From: Marivirga sericea
GTDB taxonomy: Bacteria; Bacteroidota; Bacteroidia; Cytophagales; Cyclobacteriaceae
DNA length: 64,000 nt
Reading direction: 5' to 3'
Assembly: GCF_900177665.1 (NCBI RefSeq)
Contig: NZ_FXAW01000011.1
Location: forward strand, 1-64,000
This document shows, piece by piece, positions 35,849 through 44,020 of this stretch. The notes beneath the pieces were generated by a model, which searched no databases, was not told the origin of the DNA, and saw only the letters and a list, made by a program, of their open reading frames with translations. Both the position numbers and the translations under genes were made by a program. Positions within the stretch are counted from its first letter, which is position 1. Each line of letters opens with the position of its first letter.

Positions 35849-36133
35849 TTTATTAAAAGCAATGCTCGAGCATTCGAAACGGCGGGTGCAAAGCTAAATA
35901 TGCTTGAAAACATAAGCGCCTATGGCTGGAAATATGATTATGTAAAAGATCGCGAAAGAATTGTCAATGAAATGACAGTGGATCGTATCAAAGAATTATC
36001 TGATAAATATTTAGATGAAACTAAAATGATTTGGCTGGTGGTTAGCAATGCAAAAACGCGACTAGATAGAATGAAAGACTTAGGTTTTGGTGAGCCTATC
36101 TTAATCAACGATACTAAAATGAAAGAGGACTGA
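35849..36133 (+). pseudogene. 3' remnant of an M16 zinc peptidase gene
   Basis: The open frame from ~35849 reads FIKSNARAFETAGAKLNMLE then NISAYGWKYDYVKDRERIV, MTVDRIKELSDKYLDETKMI, WLVVSNAKTRLDRMKDLGFG and a short acidic tail. This is the C-terminal end of the second half of insulinase-like M16 peptidases, normally 400-900 residues. There is no start codon before residue M at 35900 and the catalytic HxxEH half is absent. The upstream part was apparently deleted. Confidence 0.75.
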
Positions 36134-36292
36134 ATAGATTCGCAAAATGCATTTTACAAACATATAATTTGTGCGTGTTCTTTCCTTTATCCTGAGGTTC
36201 TCATACTAACAAGTAATAAGCTTTATCAAGGTTTTTGTCAAATACTGCTTGTGGAGACAAGGATTTCTTATCTTTAATAAAAACCGCAAAAT

Positions 36293-37198
36293 ATGGACGA
36301 GATTAGTAATTTACAGCAACAAGATGGACGCATCTTTATAGTAACAGGAGCCAATACAGGCCTGGGCTACGAAAACAGCTTAACACTAGCAAAAAAAGGA
36401 GCTAAAGTGATTATGGCTTGTCGAAGCATGGAAAAAGCCAAAGCCGCTAAAGAAACCTTAAAAAATGAAGTGGCAAATGCAGATGTTGAAGTAATGGAAA
36501 TCGACTTAAGTAGTTTAGATTCTGTTCGAAATTTTGCGAAAGCCTATCAGTCAAAATACGACCGATTAGATGTTCTGATTAATAATGCAGGGGTCATGAT
36601 GCCTCCATATACAAAAACCGAAGATGGTTTGGAGTTACAATTCGAAGCAAATTTCCTAGGACATTTTCTTTTAACTGGCTTATTATTGGACAAGCTCTTA
36701 AAAACGCCAGATTCCAGAGTGGTCAGCTTGAGCTCGATAGCGCATAAAAACGGCAAGATCAATTTTGATGATTTGCAAAGCGAGAAAAAATATTCCGCCT
36801 CAGATGCTTATGGTCAGTCGAAGCTAGCTTGTTTGATGTTCGCTTATGAATTGCAAAGAAGGTTAGAAAAAGCAGGTCATAAGCAAACGATATCAACTGC
36901 AGCCCATCCCGGAATTGCTACAACAGAGTTAGCCAGGCATATGCCAAAGCTAGTCTATGTTATTTTAAAGTATACTGTTGCGCCCTTCTTAACACATGCG
37001 CCAAAGGAAGGTGCGAAACCGACCATTCTGGCTGCAATTGGTAAGGCAGAGGGAGGTGACTATTTCGGACCAACCGGTTTTAATGAGTTCAAAGGAAAGC
37101 CCGGCAAGGTTTCATCTACCGATTTGTCAAAAGATGAAGATATTGCCAAGCGCTTATGGGAAAAGGCAGAGGAGTTGGCGGGTTTAAGGTATTTGTAA
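36293..37198 (+). CDS. short-chain dehydrogenase/reductase
   Basis: The 301-residue protein has the SDR Rossmann signature TGANTGLGYENSLTLAKKGA, NNAGVMM (the NNAG motif), Ser in VVSLSSIAHKNGKINFD, and the active-site Y-G-Q-S-K in SDAYGQSKLACLMFAYELQ. ACRS after the second strand suggests NADP preference (Arg). It resembles retinol-dehydrogenase-like or WW-domain-oxidoreductase-like SDRs. The substrate is unknown. Cytosolic and monocistronic. Confidence 0.88.
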   Translation: MDEISNLQQQDGRIFIVTGANTGLGYENSLTLAKKGAKVIMACRSMEKAKAAKETLKNEVANADVEVMEIDLSSLDSVRNFAKAYQSKYDRLDVLINNAGVMMPPYTKTEDGLELQFEANFLGHFLLTGLLLDKLLKTPDSRVVSLSSIAHKNGKINFDDLQSEKKYSASDAYGQSKLACLMFAYELQRRLEKAGHKQTISTAAHPGIATTELARHMPKLVYVILKYTVAPFLTHAPKEGAKPTILAAIGKAEGGDYFGPTGFNEFKGKPGKVSSTDLSKDEDIAKRLWEKAEELAGLRYL

Positions 37199-37390
37199 AT
37201 AATGCGTTAAATCAAAGAGTAATTGAGTCCTCGCCAATTTGACATATGAGGTATTAACCACCAATGTAAATTATACTTTATCATATTAGAAAAAACTATT
37301 GCTTATTTTAAAAAGTAATAGCTTGAGTTAAAATTATATTGCCTTAAATCGTAACTTAGCGGACTGTCGTAATCGATAAACCACTCGCCT

Positions 37391-39238
37391 TTGCAATCTC
37401 AATCCTTCAAACCTCAGCGCGTAAGTCTAAGAGAGAGTTTCGCTACTCTCAAATTTGTTCCTCGTTTCTTTACAGAAATCAGGAAGGTCAATCCCTTTCT
37501 TTTCTATAGTAACTTGCTTGCTCGTGTCATCAGTGCACTGCTCCCGGTTAGTATGCTGTGGGTAGGTAAGCTTATCATTGATGAAATTGTCTTGCAAATC
37601 AATGCTGAAACGCACGATATGAGCCAGCTTTGGCTTTTTATACTCCTTGAGTTTTCTTTGGCAATTGCTTCCGATCTATTGAGCAGACTTACTACACATA
37701 CAGATGCCCTTTTAGGCGATCAATATTCTATTGAGTCATCCGTAAAAATTATCAAGAAAACAGCAGAACTGAGTCTCTCACAATTAGAAGATTCGGAATT
37801 TTACGATAAGCTGGAGCGTGCTCGACAACAAACAACTGGCCGTGTGGGGCTGATGTCCAATATACTTACCCAAGGTCAGGATATAATCGTGATTGCTTCA
37901 CTACTTACAGGGGTGGTGGTGTTCGAACCCTGGTTGATTATTTTATTGGTGTTATCAATCGTACCGACTATTCTTAATGAAATTAAGTTTAGTGGCACTA
38001 GCTATTCTCTGGCCAGAAGCTGGACGCAGGAAAGAAGAGAACTGGACTACTTAAGGTATGTTGGAGCTAGCGATGTAACAGCAAAAGAAGTCAAGCTCTT
38101 TGGTCTTTCAGGCTACCTGGCCGATCGCTTTAGTGTGCTGTCTCAGAAATACTATCAAGAGAGTAAAAAGTTATCCTACACTCGTGCGGTCTGGGGATCA
38201 TTTTTCAACATCATCAGTACCTGTGCTTACTATGGAGCTTACGTGTTAATTGTTTTTCGAACTGTGGCAGGAGTGCTCACCATTGGTGATCTCACTTTTC
38301 TATCCGGTTCATTCAATCGACTAAGAAATAAACTTCAGGGCCTTTTTATACGCTTTACTGCTATTACTGAACGCTCCTTATATTTGCAAGACTACTTTGA
38401 ATTTCTGGATTTACGCCTTGGTAAAAGACCTAATGAAAGGGTGGAATCAGATGCTGAAGAGAAACTTCCTCTGCCTGAAAATATTAAGGAGGGTTTTGAA
38501 TTTCGAAACGTAGGATTTAAATATCCCTATTCTGACAATTGGGTAATTCGCAATGTGAGTTTCCACCTTAAGGTTGGAGAAAAGCTAGCATTGGTTGGTG
38601 AGAATGGAGCCGGAAAATCAACTCTAATTAAATTATTATTACAGTTTTATGCACCTACAGAAGGGGAGATCTTATTAGATGGCGTCCCTATTTATAAGTT
38701 CGATGCCGTAGACTACCACGATCGATTTGGTGTTATTTTTCAAGATTTTGTAAAGTTTGACTTGAGCCTCAGAGAAAATATTGCGGTTGGCGAGATTGAA
38801 GAACTGGACAACCAAGATCGTATCAAAAATGCGGCTGAGAAAAGCCTTGCAGAGGAGGTTATTAACGAGCTTCCAAATGGCTACGATCAAAAATTAGGAA
38901 GACGATTCAAAGATGGGAAAGACCTTTCCGGAGGCCAATGGCAAAAGATAGCCATGGCGCGAGCCTATATGAAAGATGCCGATGTTTTGATACTGGATGA
39001 ACCCACTTCGGCACTAGATGCTCGAGCTGAATCCGAAACCTTTAATCGTTTTATATCCTTAACCCACGGCAAGACAGCCGTGATCATTTCTCACCGATTT
39101 AGCACTGTCAGGATTGCAGACCGGATAATGGTACTCAAAGGAGGAAGAGTATTAGAAATTGGAACGCACGAAGAATTGATGGCAAACGAGCAATTATATT
39201 CAGAATTATTTAATTTGCAGGCCGCTGGTTATCAGTAG
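37391..39238 (+). CDS. ABC transporter, fused permease and ATPase
   Basis: The 615-residue protein starts at TTG 37391; no ATG is available before residue ~55 and an in-frame stop lies at 37370-37372. The transmembrane domain covers ~25-340, followed by a nucleotide-binding domain: Walker A GENGAGKST, signature LSGGQWQK, Walker B VLILDEPTSALDA and the switch His in ISHRFSTVR. This half-transporter layout suits exporters of lipids, peptides or drugs. It likely works as a homodimer; a small membrane protein follows 27 bp later. Confidence 0.9.
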   Translation: MQSQSFKPQRVSLRESFATLKFVPRFFTEIRKVNPFLFYSNLLARVISALLPVSMLWVGKLIIDEIVLQINAETHDMSQLWLFILLEFSLAIASDLLSRLTTHTDALLGDQYSIESSVKIIKKTAELSLSQLEDSEFYDKLERARQQTTGRVGLMSNILTQGQDIIVIASLLTGVVVFEPWLIILLVLSIVPTILNEIKFSGTSYSLARSWTQERRELDYLRYVGASDVTAKEVKLFGLSGYLADRFSVLSQKYYQESKKLSYTRAVWGSFFNIISTCAYYGAYVLIVFRTVAGVLTIGDLTFLSGSFNRLRNKLQGLFIRFTAITERSLYLQDYFEFLDLRLGKRPNERVESDAEEKLPLPENIKEGFEFRNVGFKYPYSDNWVIRNVSFHLKVGEKLALVGENGAGKSTLIKLLLQFYAPTEGEILLDGVPIYKFDAVDYHDRFGVIFQDFVKFDLSLRENIAVGEIEELDNQDRIKNAAEKSLAEEVINELPNGYDQKLGRRFKDGKDLSGGQWQKIAMARAYMKDADVLILDEPTSALDARAESETFNRFISLTHGKTAVIISHRFSTVRIADRIMVLKGGRVLEIGTHEELMANEQLYSELFNLQAAGYQ

Positions 39239-39265
39239 CGTTCAAATAGAGGTAAAATCTGCAAA

Positions 39266-39739
39266 ATGAGCAAAAGTCAAGATAAGTTTCGTTTGTTTTT
39301 TTATGGCCTGTTCACCTTGGCTTCTGTAATAATATTGCTTGACTTTTTCCTACCTGGAAGAAAGGTGGTAGATGAGATAGTATCGGTTCAAAAAGAACGG
39401 CAACAGTATTATAATGCAGCCAGAAACTTTCATTATTCCTACAAAGTATCCACCAGCCAGCATGATTTTTATATTTCAGGAGATTATGCTCAGGAAATTG
39501 AGGCCAATGAAAAAATAGGATATGCTGTATCATGGATCTTTAATGAAGTAAATACCTACAGACTCCTTCGTTTTGAGGATAGTGAGACCAATTCTTTGCG
39601 ATTAATCACTGGAATGCTAATGCCGATCTTGGTACTCATAACTATGAGCACAGCATACCTGCTAAAAAAGAAAATGAGCACCCTAGTGTTTGTCATGCAA
39701 GTTTTATTGATTGTGGACCTTGTACTTTTACTTATTTGA
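39266..39739 (+). CDS. small membrane protein of unknown function
   Basis: The 157-residue protein has an N-terminal hydrophobic helix (FFYGLFTLASVIILLDFFLP), a soluble middle (about 30-105; FHYSYKVSTSQHDFYISGDY) and two C-terminal helices (MLMPILVLITMSTAYL; FVMQVLLIVDLVLLLI). No family was recognised. It follows the ABC exporter by 27 bp in the same direction, so a role with that transporter is possible but only inferred. Confidence 0.7.
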   Translation: MSKSQDKFRLFFYGLFTLASVIILLDFFLPGRKVVDEIVSVQKERQQYYNAARNFHYSYKVSTSQHDFYISGDYAQEIEANEKIGYAVSWIFNEVNTYRLLRFEDSETNSLRLITGMLMPILVLITMSTAYLLKKKMSTLVFVMQVLLIVDLVLLLI

Positions 39740-39854
39740 AGAAAACGATTTCATAGATTACATGAAAATATTTGTTTAGGCTCGGGCAATACTTAAACAT
39801 ATCGATTGCTTGTAAGTATTGTATAGGATGATACTACTTTTAAACTTAATTCAT

Positions 39855-39862
39855 TAATTTTG
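39855..39862 (+). promoter_or_regulatory. -7 box of the gltX promoter
   Basis: TAATTTTG fits the Bacteroidota TAnnTTTG -7 consensus and is followed by CACCCC 31-38 bp before the gltX start. A matching -33 TTTG is not obvious at the usual distance, so the assignment is partial. Confidence 0.45.
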
Positions 39863-39892
39863 CACCCCAAATCGCATTAAAAAAAGAATTTC

Positions 39893-41437
39893 ATGAGTCA
39901 AGCTGTACGCGTACGTTTTGCCCCTAGTCCAACAGGTCCACTTCATATCGGAGGAGTTAGAACGGCTTTATATAATTACCTTTTTGCAAAGAAAACAGGA
40001 GGTCAATTCATTTTACGAATAGAAGATACTGATCAAAACCGCTATGTAGAAGGAGCGGAGGACTATATTCACCAAACGTTGAAATGGTTGGGGATAACGC
40101 CTGACGAAAGCCCTTGGAACGATAAAGGAGAAGTCGGACCGTACCGTCAAAGTGAACGAAAAGAGCATTATGCTAAGTATGCTCAGCAATTACTGGACGA
40201 TGATAAAGCTTATTACGCTTTTGACACTTCTGAGGAATTGGATGAAATGCGTGAACGCTTGAAAGCTGCCAGAGTCGATACACCTCAATACAATGCCATC
40301 ACGAGAATGCAAATGAAAAATTCCTTAACCTTGTCGAAAGAAGAGGTAAAGGAAAAACTAGCTGCAGGTGAACCTTATGTAATTAGATTGAAAGTTCCTA
40401 GAAAAGAAGAAGTCCGTCTAAATGACAAGGTTCGAGGTTGGGTAATGGTGCATTCTACTCAGATAGATGATAAAATATTAATGAAATCGGACGGAATGCC
40501 GACTTATCATCTAGCTAATGTAGTAGATGATCATTTAATGGGCATTACTCATGTGATTCGAGGAGAAGAATGGTTGCCATCTGCTCCTTTGCATGTTTTG
40601 CTTTACCAATTTTTTGGTTGGGAAGATAGCATGCCAGAATTTGCCCATTTGCCTTTGTTATTAAAACCAGATGGTAATGGGAAACTAAGTAAGCGAGATG
40701 CTGAGAAGCATGGATTTCCAATTTTCCCCATGGAATGGAAAGATCCTGCTTCGGGAGAGTTTTTAGCAGGGTTTAGAGAAGAAGGCTATCTACCAGACGC
40801 TTTATTAAATTTCTTGGCATTTTTGGGCTGGAACCCGGGCAATGAGCAAGAAATATTTAGTCTGGAACAGTTAATCGATGCTTTTACCATTGAAAGAATT
40901 GGAAAAGCAGGAGCGAAATTTGATATCCAGAAAGCCAAATGGTTCAATGAACAATATCTTAAAAGTAAGCCTAACGCTGAATTAGCAGAATATCTTAAAA
41001 AAGATGTTGAAGCAAATGGTATTGAAGTTTCTCAAGCAAAACTGGAACGCATTGTGCATGCATTAAAAGAAAGGGTGACTTTCCCAACTGAGTTTTGGAC
41101 GCAGGGTCAATACTTTTTCCTAAAGCCCGATAGCTATGATGAAAAAGTAGTTAGAAAAAAATGGAATGCAGATGTTGATAAAGCCTTAAGCTTATATGCT
41201 GATGCCTTAGAAAAAGTTGATCATTTGGATGCAGGCAATGCTAAAGCAACTTTTGCCGCTTTATTAGAGAAAGAAGGAATAGGCATGGGAAAAGTAATGC
41301 AATCCCTAAGAGTAAGCATCACAGGGGAAGCAGGTGGACCTGACCTAATGGAGATTATTGAGATTTTAGGGAAAGAAGAAATAACAGAAAGGATTCGTTT
41401 AGCGTTAGATAAGCTAAAGGATCAAATTTCTGAATAA
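39893..41437 (+). CDS. gltX: glutamyl-tRNA synthetase
   Basis: The 514-residue protein is a class I GluRS of usual length. Motifs are FAPSPTGPLHIGGVRTALYN (HIGH-like signature), EDTDQNRYVEGAEDYI, then GEEWLPSAPLHVLLY and the KMSKS-equivalent K264-L-S-K-R in GNGKLSKRDAEKHG. The C-terminal anticodon-binding helical domain covers ~330-514. It charges tRNA-Glu with glutamate in the cytosol. Its stop codon overlaps by one base the start of a conserved 71-residue gene. Confidence 0.96.
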   Translation: MSQAVRVRFAPSPTGPLHIGGVRTALYNYLFAKKTGGQFILRIEDTDQNRYVEGAEDYIHQTLKWLGITPDESPWNDKGEVGPYRQSERKEHYAKYAQQLLDDDKAYYAFDTSEELDEMRERLKAARVDTPQYNAITRMQMKNSLTLSKEEVKEKLAAGEPYVIRLKVPRKEEVRLNDKVRGWVMVHSTQIDDKILMKSDGMPTYHLANVVDDHLMGITHVIRGEEWLPSAPLHVLLYQFFGWEDSMPEFAHLPLLLKPDGNGKLSKRDAEKHGFPIFPMEWKDPASGEFLAGFREEGYLPDALLNFLAFLGWNPGNEQEIFSLEQLIDAFTIERIGKAGAKFDIQKAKWFNEQYLKSKPNAELAEYLKKDVEANGIEVSQAKLERIVHALKERVTFPTEFWTQGQYFFLKPDSYDEKVVRKKWNADVDKALSLYADALEKVDHLDAGNAKATFAALLEKEGIGMGKVMQSLRVSITGEAGGPDLMEIIEILGKEEITERIRLALDKLKDQISE

Positions 41438-41652
41438 TGCCTAAAAATAAAGACGATAATAAAAAACAGAAAAAACCCAGCGTTAACCCTAAGTTAGAAG
41501 GCTTTGATGTAAAAATCGATTCCTTTGGTGAGATTCAAACTAGCTTTGATATTGATAGAATCAACCAGTTTCTTAATAAAGAAGTGGAGGATAAAAAACT
41601 AAAGGATAGAGAGGATATTAAAGATTTGAAAAAGAGAGATGAGGAGGAGTAA
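41437..41652 (+). CDS. small charged conserved protein coupled to gltX
   Basis: The 71-residue protein is highly charged: a Lys-rich N-terminus (KNKDDNKKQKKPSVNPK), a core LEGFDVKIDSFGEIQTSFDI (then DRINQFLN) and an acidic/basic tail. The core pattern is one I associate with small Bacteroidota proteins found after gltX (recollection, not checked). It starts on the last base of the gltX stop, so translation is coupled. A clean terminator follows at 41674-41696. Function unknown. Confidence 0.8.
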   Translation: MPKNKDDNKKQKKPSVNPKLEGFDVKIDSFGEIQTSFDIDRINQFLNKEVEDKKLKDREDIKDLKKRDEEE

Positions 41653-41673
41653 GAATCTGTGATTCTGAAAAGC

Positions 41674-41696
41674 AAAGGCAGCTCAAGCTGCCTTTT
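41674..41696. terminator. terminator after the gltX operon
   Basis: AAAGGCAG (41674-41681) pairs with CTGCCTTT (41688-41695) around CTCAAG, with a T-run and an upstream A-run, so it may serve both convergent genes. Confidence 0.88.
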
Positions 41697-41716
41697 CTGT
41701 AGGAAGGTATATTACT

Positions 41717-42169
41717 TTATTTTACTTGTTCTTCCGGTTGAGGGTCTGTTTTAATCGGGATATAAAGTTCTACCTGTTGTTTACCCCAGTTTCTTGCAGC
41801 CTGCTCATCTAGGCCCATGTAAATATCAATTTTGCGCGTCCATCGTTTGTTCATTTTATCCATCACCACATAACTACCTTCTAAGCCTTCGATTTTTACT
41901 ATGGAATTATGTTCTAAGAGGTCTTCTCTCAGAAAATCTCTAGAAATAGCAATGGCTTTCATACCAGGTTTTAAAGTATCACCCCACGCTGCCAAGGCTG
42001 GATTTCCTTTTTTAGTTTGTGCCTCAACCGAGTTGTATGCTGTAGCCGTCACTTGAATGGTATCATATTGAATACCACTTGTTGCTCCGGATTCACCACC
42101 TGAATCACATGAAGACAGCATGACTATACTTAACAATGTTACAAATACTTGATTAGTAAATTTTTGCAT
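41717..42169 (-). CDS. 3D-domain lipoprotein (cell-wall enzyme-like)
   Basis: The 150-residue protein has a lipobox (IVMLSSC). A 3D (Asp-Asp-Asp) domain covers about 40-140: VTATAYNSVEAQTKKGNPAL, WGDTLKPGMKAIAISRDFLR, YVVMDKMNKRWTRKIDIYMG. The domain is the double-psi barrel found in MltA and stationary-phase peptidoglycan lytic enzymes. The Asp in DKMN and in IDIYMG are candidates for the conserved acids. Likely a periplasmic muralytic or murein-binding protein. It converges with the gltX operon. Confidence 0.82.
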   Translation of the reverse strand: MQKFTNQVFVTLLSIVMLSSCDSGGESGATSGIQYDTIQVTATAYNSVEAQTKKGNPALAAWGDTLKPGMKAIAISRDFLREDLLEHNSIVKIEGLEGSYVVMDKMNKRWTRKIDIYMGLDEQAARNWGKQQVELYIPIKTDPQPEEQVK

Positions 42170-42268
42170 AACTTAAATTTAACGTTTAAAAATTAGCCCA
42201 ATGATTTTTCAATCACTGGGCAGTTTTTCATTCATTTCAATTTACGAACACGCTTACTTAGTAGATTG

Positions 42269-42829
42269 TTATTTTTTGATATCGTCTAAAATTCCTTTTG
42301 CTCCATCAACTCCCTTACTTAAAGCATTCTTGACAGAGTCAGCAGTTTCTCCTCCAATACTTTCTGCTGCTTCAAGAGCTGCTATTACCGATACTTTGGT
42401 GGCGTCCAGAGTGTCACCACCTACCTGCTTTACAGCGCTTATCGATCCTTTTACTGCTTCTACTGCAATAGAAGCGATATCGCCTCCCATTTCTTTGGCA
42501 CTATGAACAGCTTGCGATACTGTTCCTTTTACAGCATCTTTTTGTTCAACACCAGTTTCCATGGCTCCTTGCACTGCGCCATCTACTATTCCTTTTACCA
42601 ATTTAACGCTACTGCTTCCGATTTCGCCTAGACTTTCAAATGCCCCTTGAACAATGGAAGCAGGTATCTGAATGCCTTTTACTACTAGTTCTCCTGCACC
42701 CTTGACTGTATTAACGGTGAGATTCTTAACAGAGGCTACCACGGAACTGCCTAAATCGGCACTTCCTTCTATTGCTCCTTTTAACCCACCTTTAACTCCT
42801 TTTGCTACTTTTGAAATAATGTTTGACAT
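42269..42829 (-). CDS. amphipathic repeat protein, Ala/Gly/Val/Ser/Lys-rich
   Basis: The 186-residue protein has no signal peptide, no Cys and almost no aromatic residues (one Phe). It is built of loosely repeated amphipathic units of ~11-15 residues such as VAKGVKGGLKGAIEGSADLG, GAFESLGEIGSSSVKLVKGI, VEAVKGSISAVKQVGGDTL and ALEAAESIGGETADSVKNAL. This composition recalls phasins, apolipoprotein-like and LEA-like surface-binding helices, but no family was recognised. It sits 99 bp before the 3D-domain lipoprotein on the same strand. Confidence 0.75.
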   Translation of the reverse strand: MSNIISKVAKGVKGGLKGAIEGSADLGSSVVASVKNLTVNTVKGAGELVVKGIQIPASIVQGAFESLGEIGSSSVKLVKGIVDGAVQGAMETGVEQKDAVKGTVSQAVHSAKEMGGDIASIAVEAVKGSISAVKQVGGDTLDATKVSVIAALEAAESIGGETADSVKNALSKGVDGAKGILDDIKK

Positions 42830-43119
42830 GATTCTGTTTTTTTAAATTAGAATTTGATTCAACTTACACCAAGGTATCAATGAGGCTATTGTGTTTTGAA
42901 CAGCATGCAGAAAAAATGCACTTTTTGAATGGAAAAATATATTTTGCCTAGGCGTAATTCTCAATTTAAGCATTTTTAAGTACAAAGCCTAAGAAGCTGG
43001 TTCTGGCGCTTTTAGATACGCCTTACAAATGGGAATGCTGCTTTCGAGAATATTGCTAGCATGACCTCATTCATATATTATGAATAATTTCTTATTTTAG
43101 CCTTCTAAACTTTAAAATT

Positions 43120-43896
43120 ATGCATTCACAATCACACGAAGTAGACTACAAGATTTTAGGAGATGGCGTTCAATTAGTGGAAATTGAACTAGATCCTCAA
43201 GAGACCGTCATTGCCGAAGCTGGTGCTATGGTTTATATGGACGATTCCATTCAATTTGATACTAAAATGGGAGATGGATCTAACCCCAATGAAGGCTTTT
43301 TAGGTAAATTAATGTCTGCCGGAAGTAGAATATTCACTGGAGAATCCTTGTTTATGACGCATTTTACCCACCAAGGACAAGGTAAAGCCCATGTAGCTTT
43401 CGCAGGGCCCTATCCTGGAACTGTCATTGCATTAGATTTAAAAAACCATTACAACAATGAAGTAATAGTGCAAAAAGATGGCTTTTTATGCGCGGCTATG
43501 GGTACGAAGGTGTCAATTACTTTAAATAGAAAGATTGGTTCTGGCTTATTAGGTGGTGAAGGATTTATTATGCAAAAACTCCAGGGAAATGGAAAAGCCT
43601 TTGTCCATGCCGGTGGAACAGTTATCGAAAAGGAGTTGAATAATGAGACTTTAAGGGTGGACACAGGCTGTGTAGTAGCATATGAGTCATCTTTAGATTT
43701 TGATATTCAGACCAGTGGAGGAATTAAATCCATGCTTTTTGGTGGAGAAGGCATATTTTTAGCCACTCTAAAAGGAACAGGTAAAGTTTGGTTACAGTCC
43801 ATGCCGATTAGAAAATTGATTCAAGCTATAGCTCCTTACAGTAAAAATTCCAGAAAAGAAGGTGGGTCATTGTTAGGTGAATTTCTAGAGAGGTAA
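43120..43896 (+). CDS. AIM24/TIGR00266-family protein
   Basis: The 258-residue protein matches the AIM24/TIGR00266 beta-rich fold: VEIELDPQETVIAEAGAMVY, then LFMTHFTHQGQGKAHVAFAG, GFLCAAMGTKVSITLNRKI, GGEGFIMQKLQGNGKAFVH and GGIKSMLFGGEGIFLATLKG. No signal peptide. Bacterial members have no firmly assigned activity; the yeast AIM24 homologue is mitochondrial. The full family length is present. Confidence 0.9.
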   Translation: MHSQSHEVDYKILGDGVQLVEIELDPQETVIAEAGAMVYMDDSIQFDTKMGDGSNPNEGFLGKLMSAGSRIFTGESLFMTHFTHQGQGKAHVAFAGPYPGTVIALDLKNHYNNEVIVQKDGFLCAAMGTKVSITLNRKIGSGLLGGEGFIMQKLQGNGKAFVHAGGTVIEKELNNETLRVDTGCVVAYESSLDFDIQTSGGIKSMLFGGEGIFLATLKGTGKVWLQSMPIRKLIQAIAPYSKNSRKEGGSLLGEFLER

Positions 43897-44020
43897 TTGC
43901 TCATTTGTTTTTCTTTTGGAGATGATTCTAGTGAAATCTCTAAAAGAAAAACATTCTATCTTTCTCAATGTCAATTAATTAGTTTTTATTCCTATCTTAG
44001 GTAAACTAAATTCCTTTGCA

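Noticed and set aside
42201-42506. Plus-strand open frame opposite the amphipathic repeat protein
   Set aside because: It arises from the repetitive Ala/Gly/Ser codons of the minus-strand gene. Its Ser/Pro/Thr-rich product lacks a sensible start.
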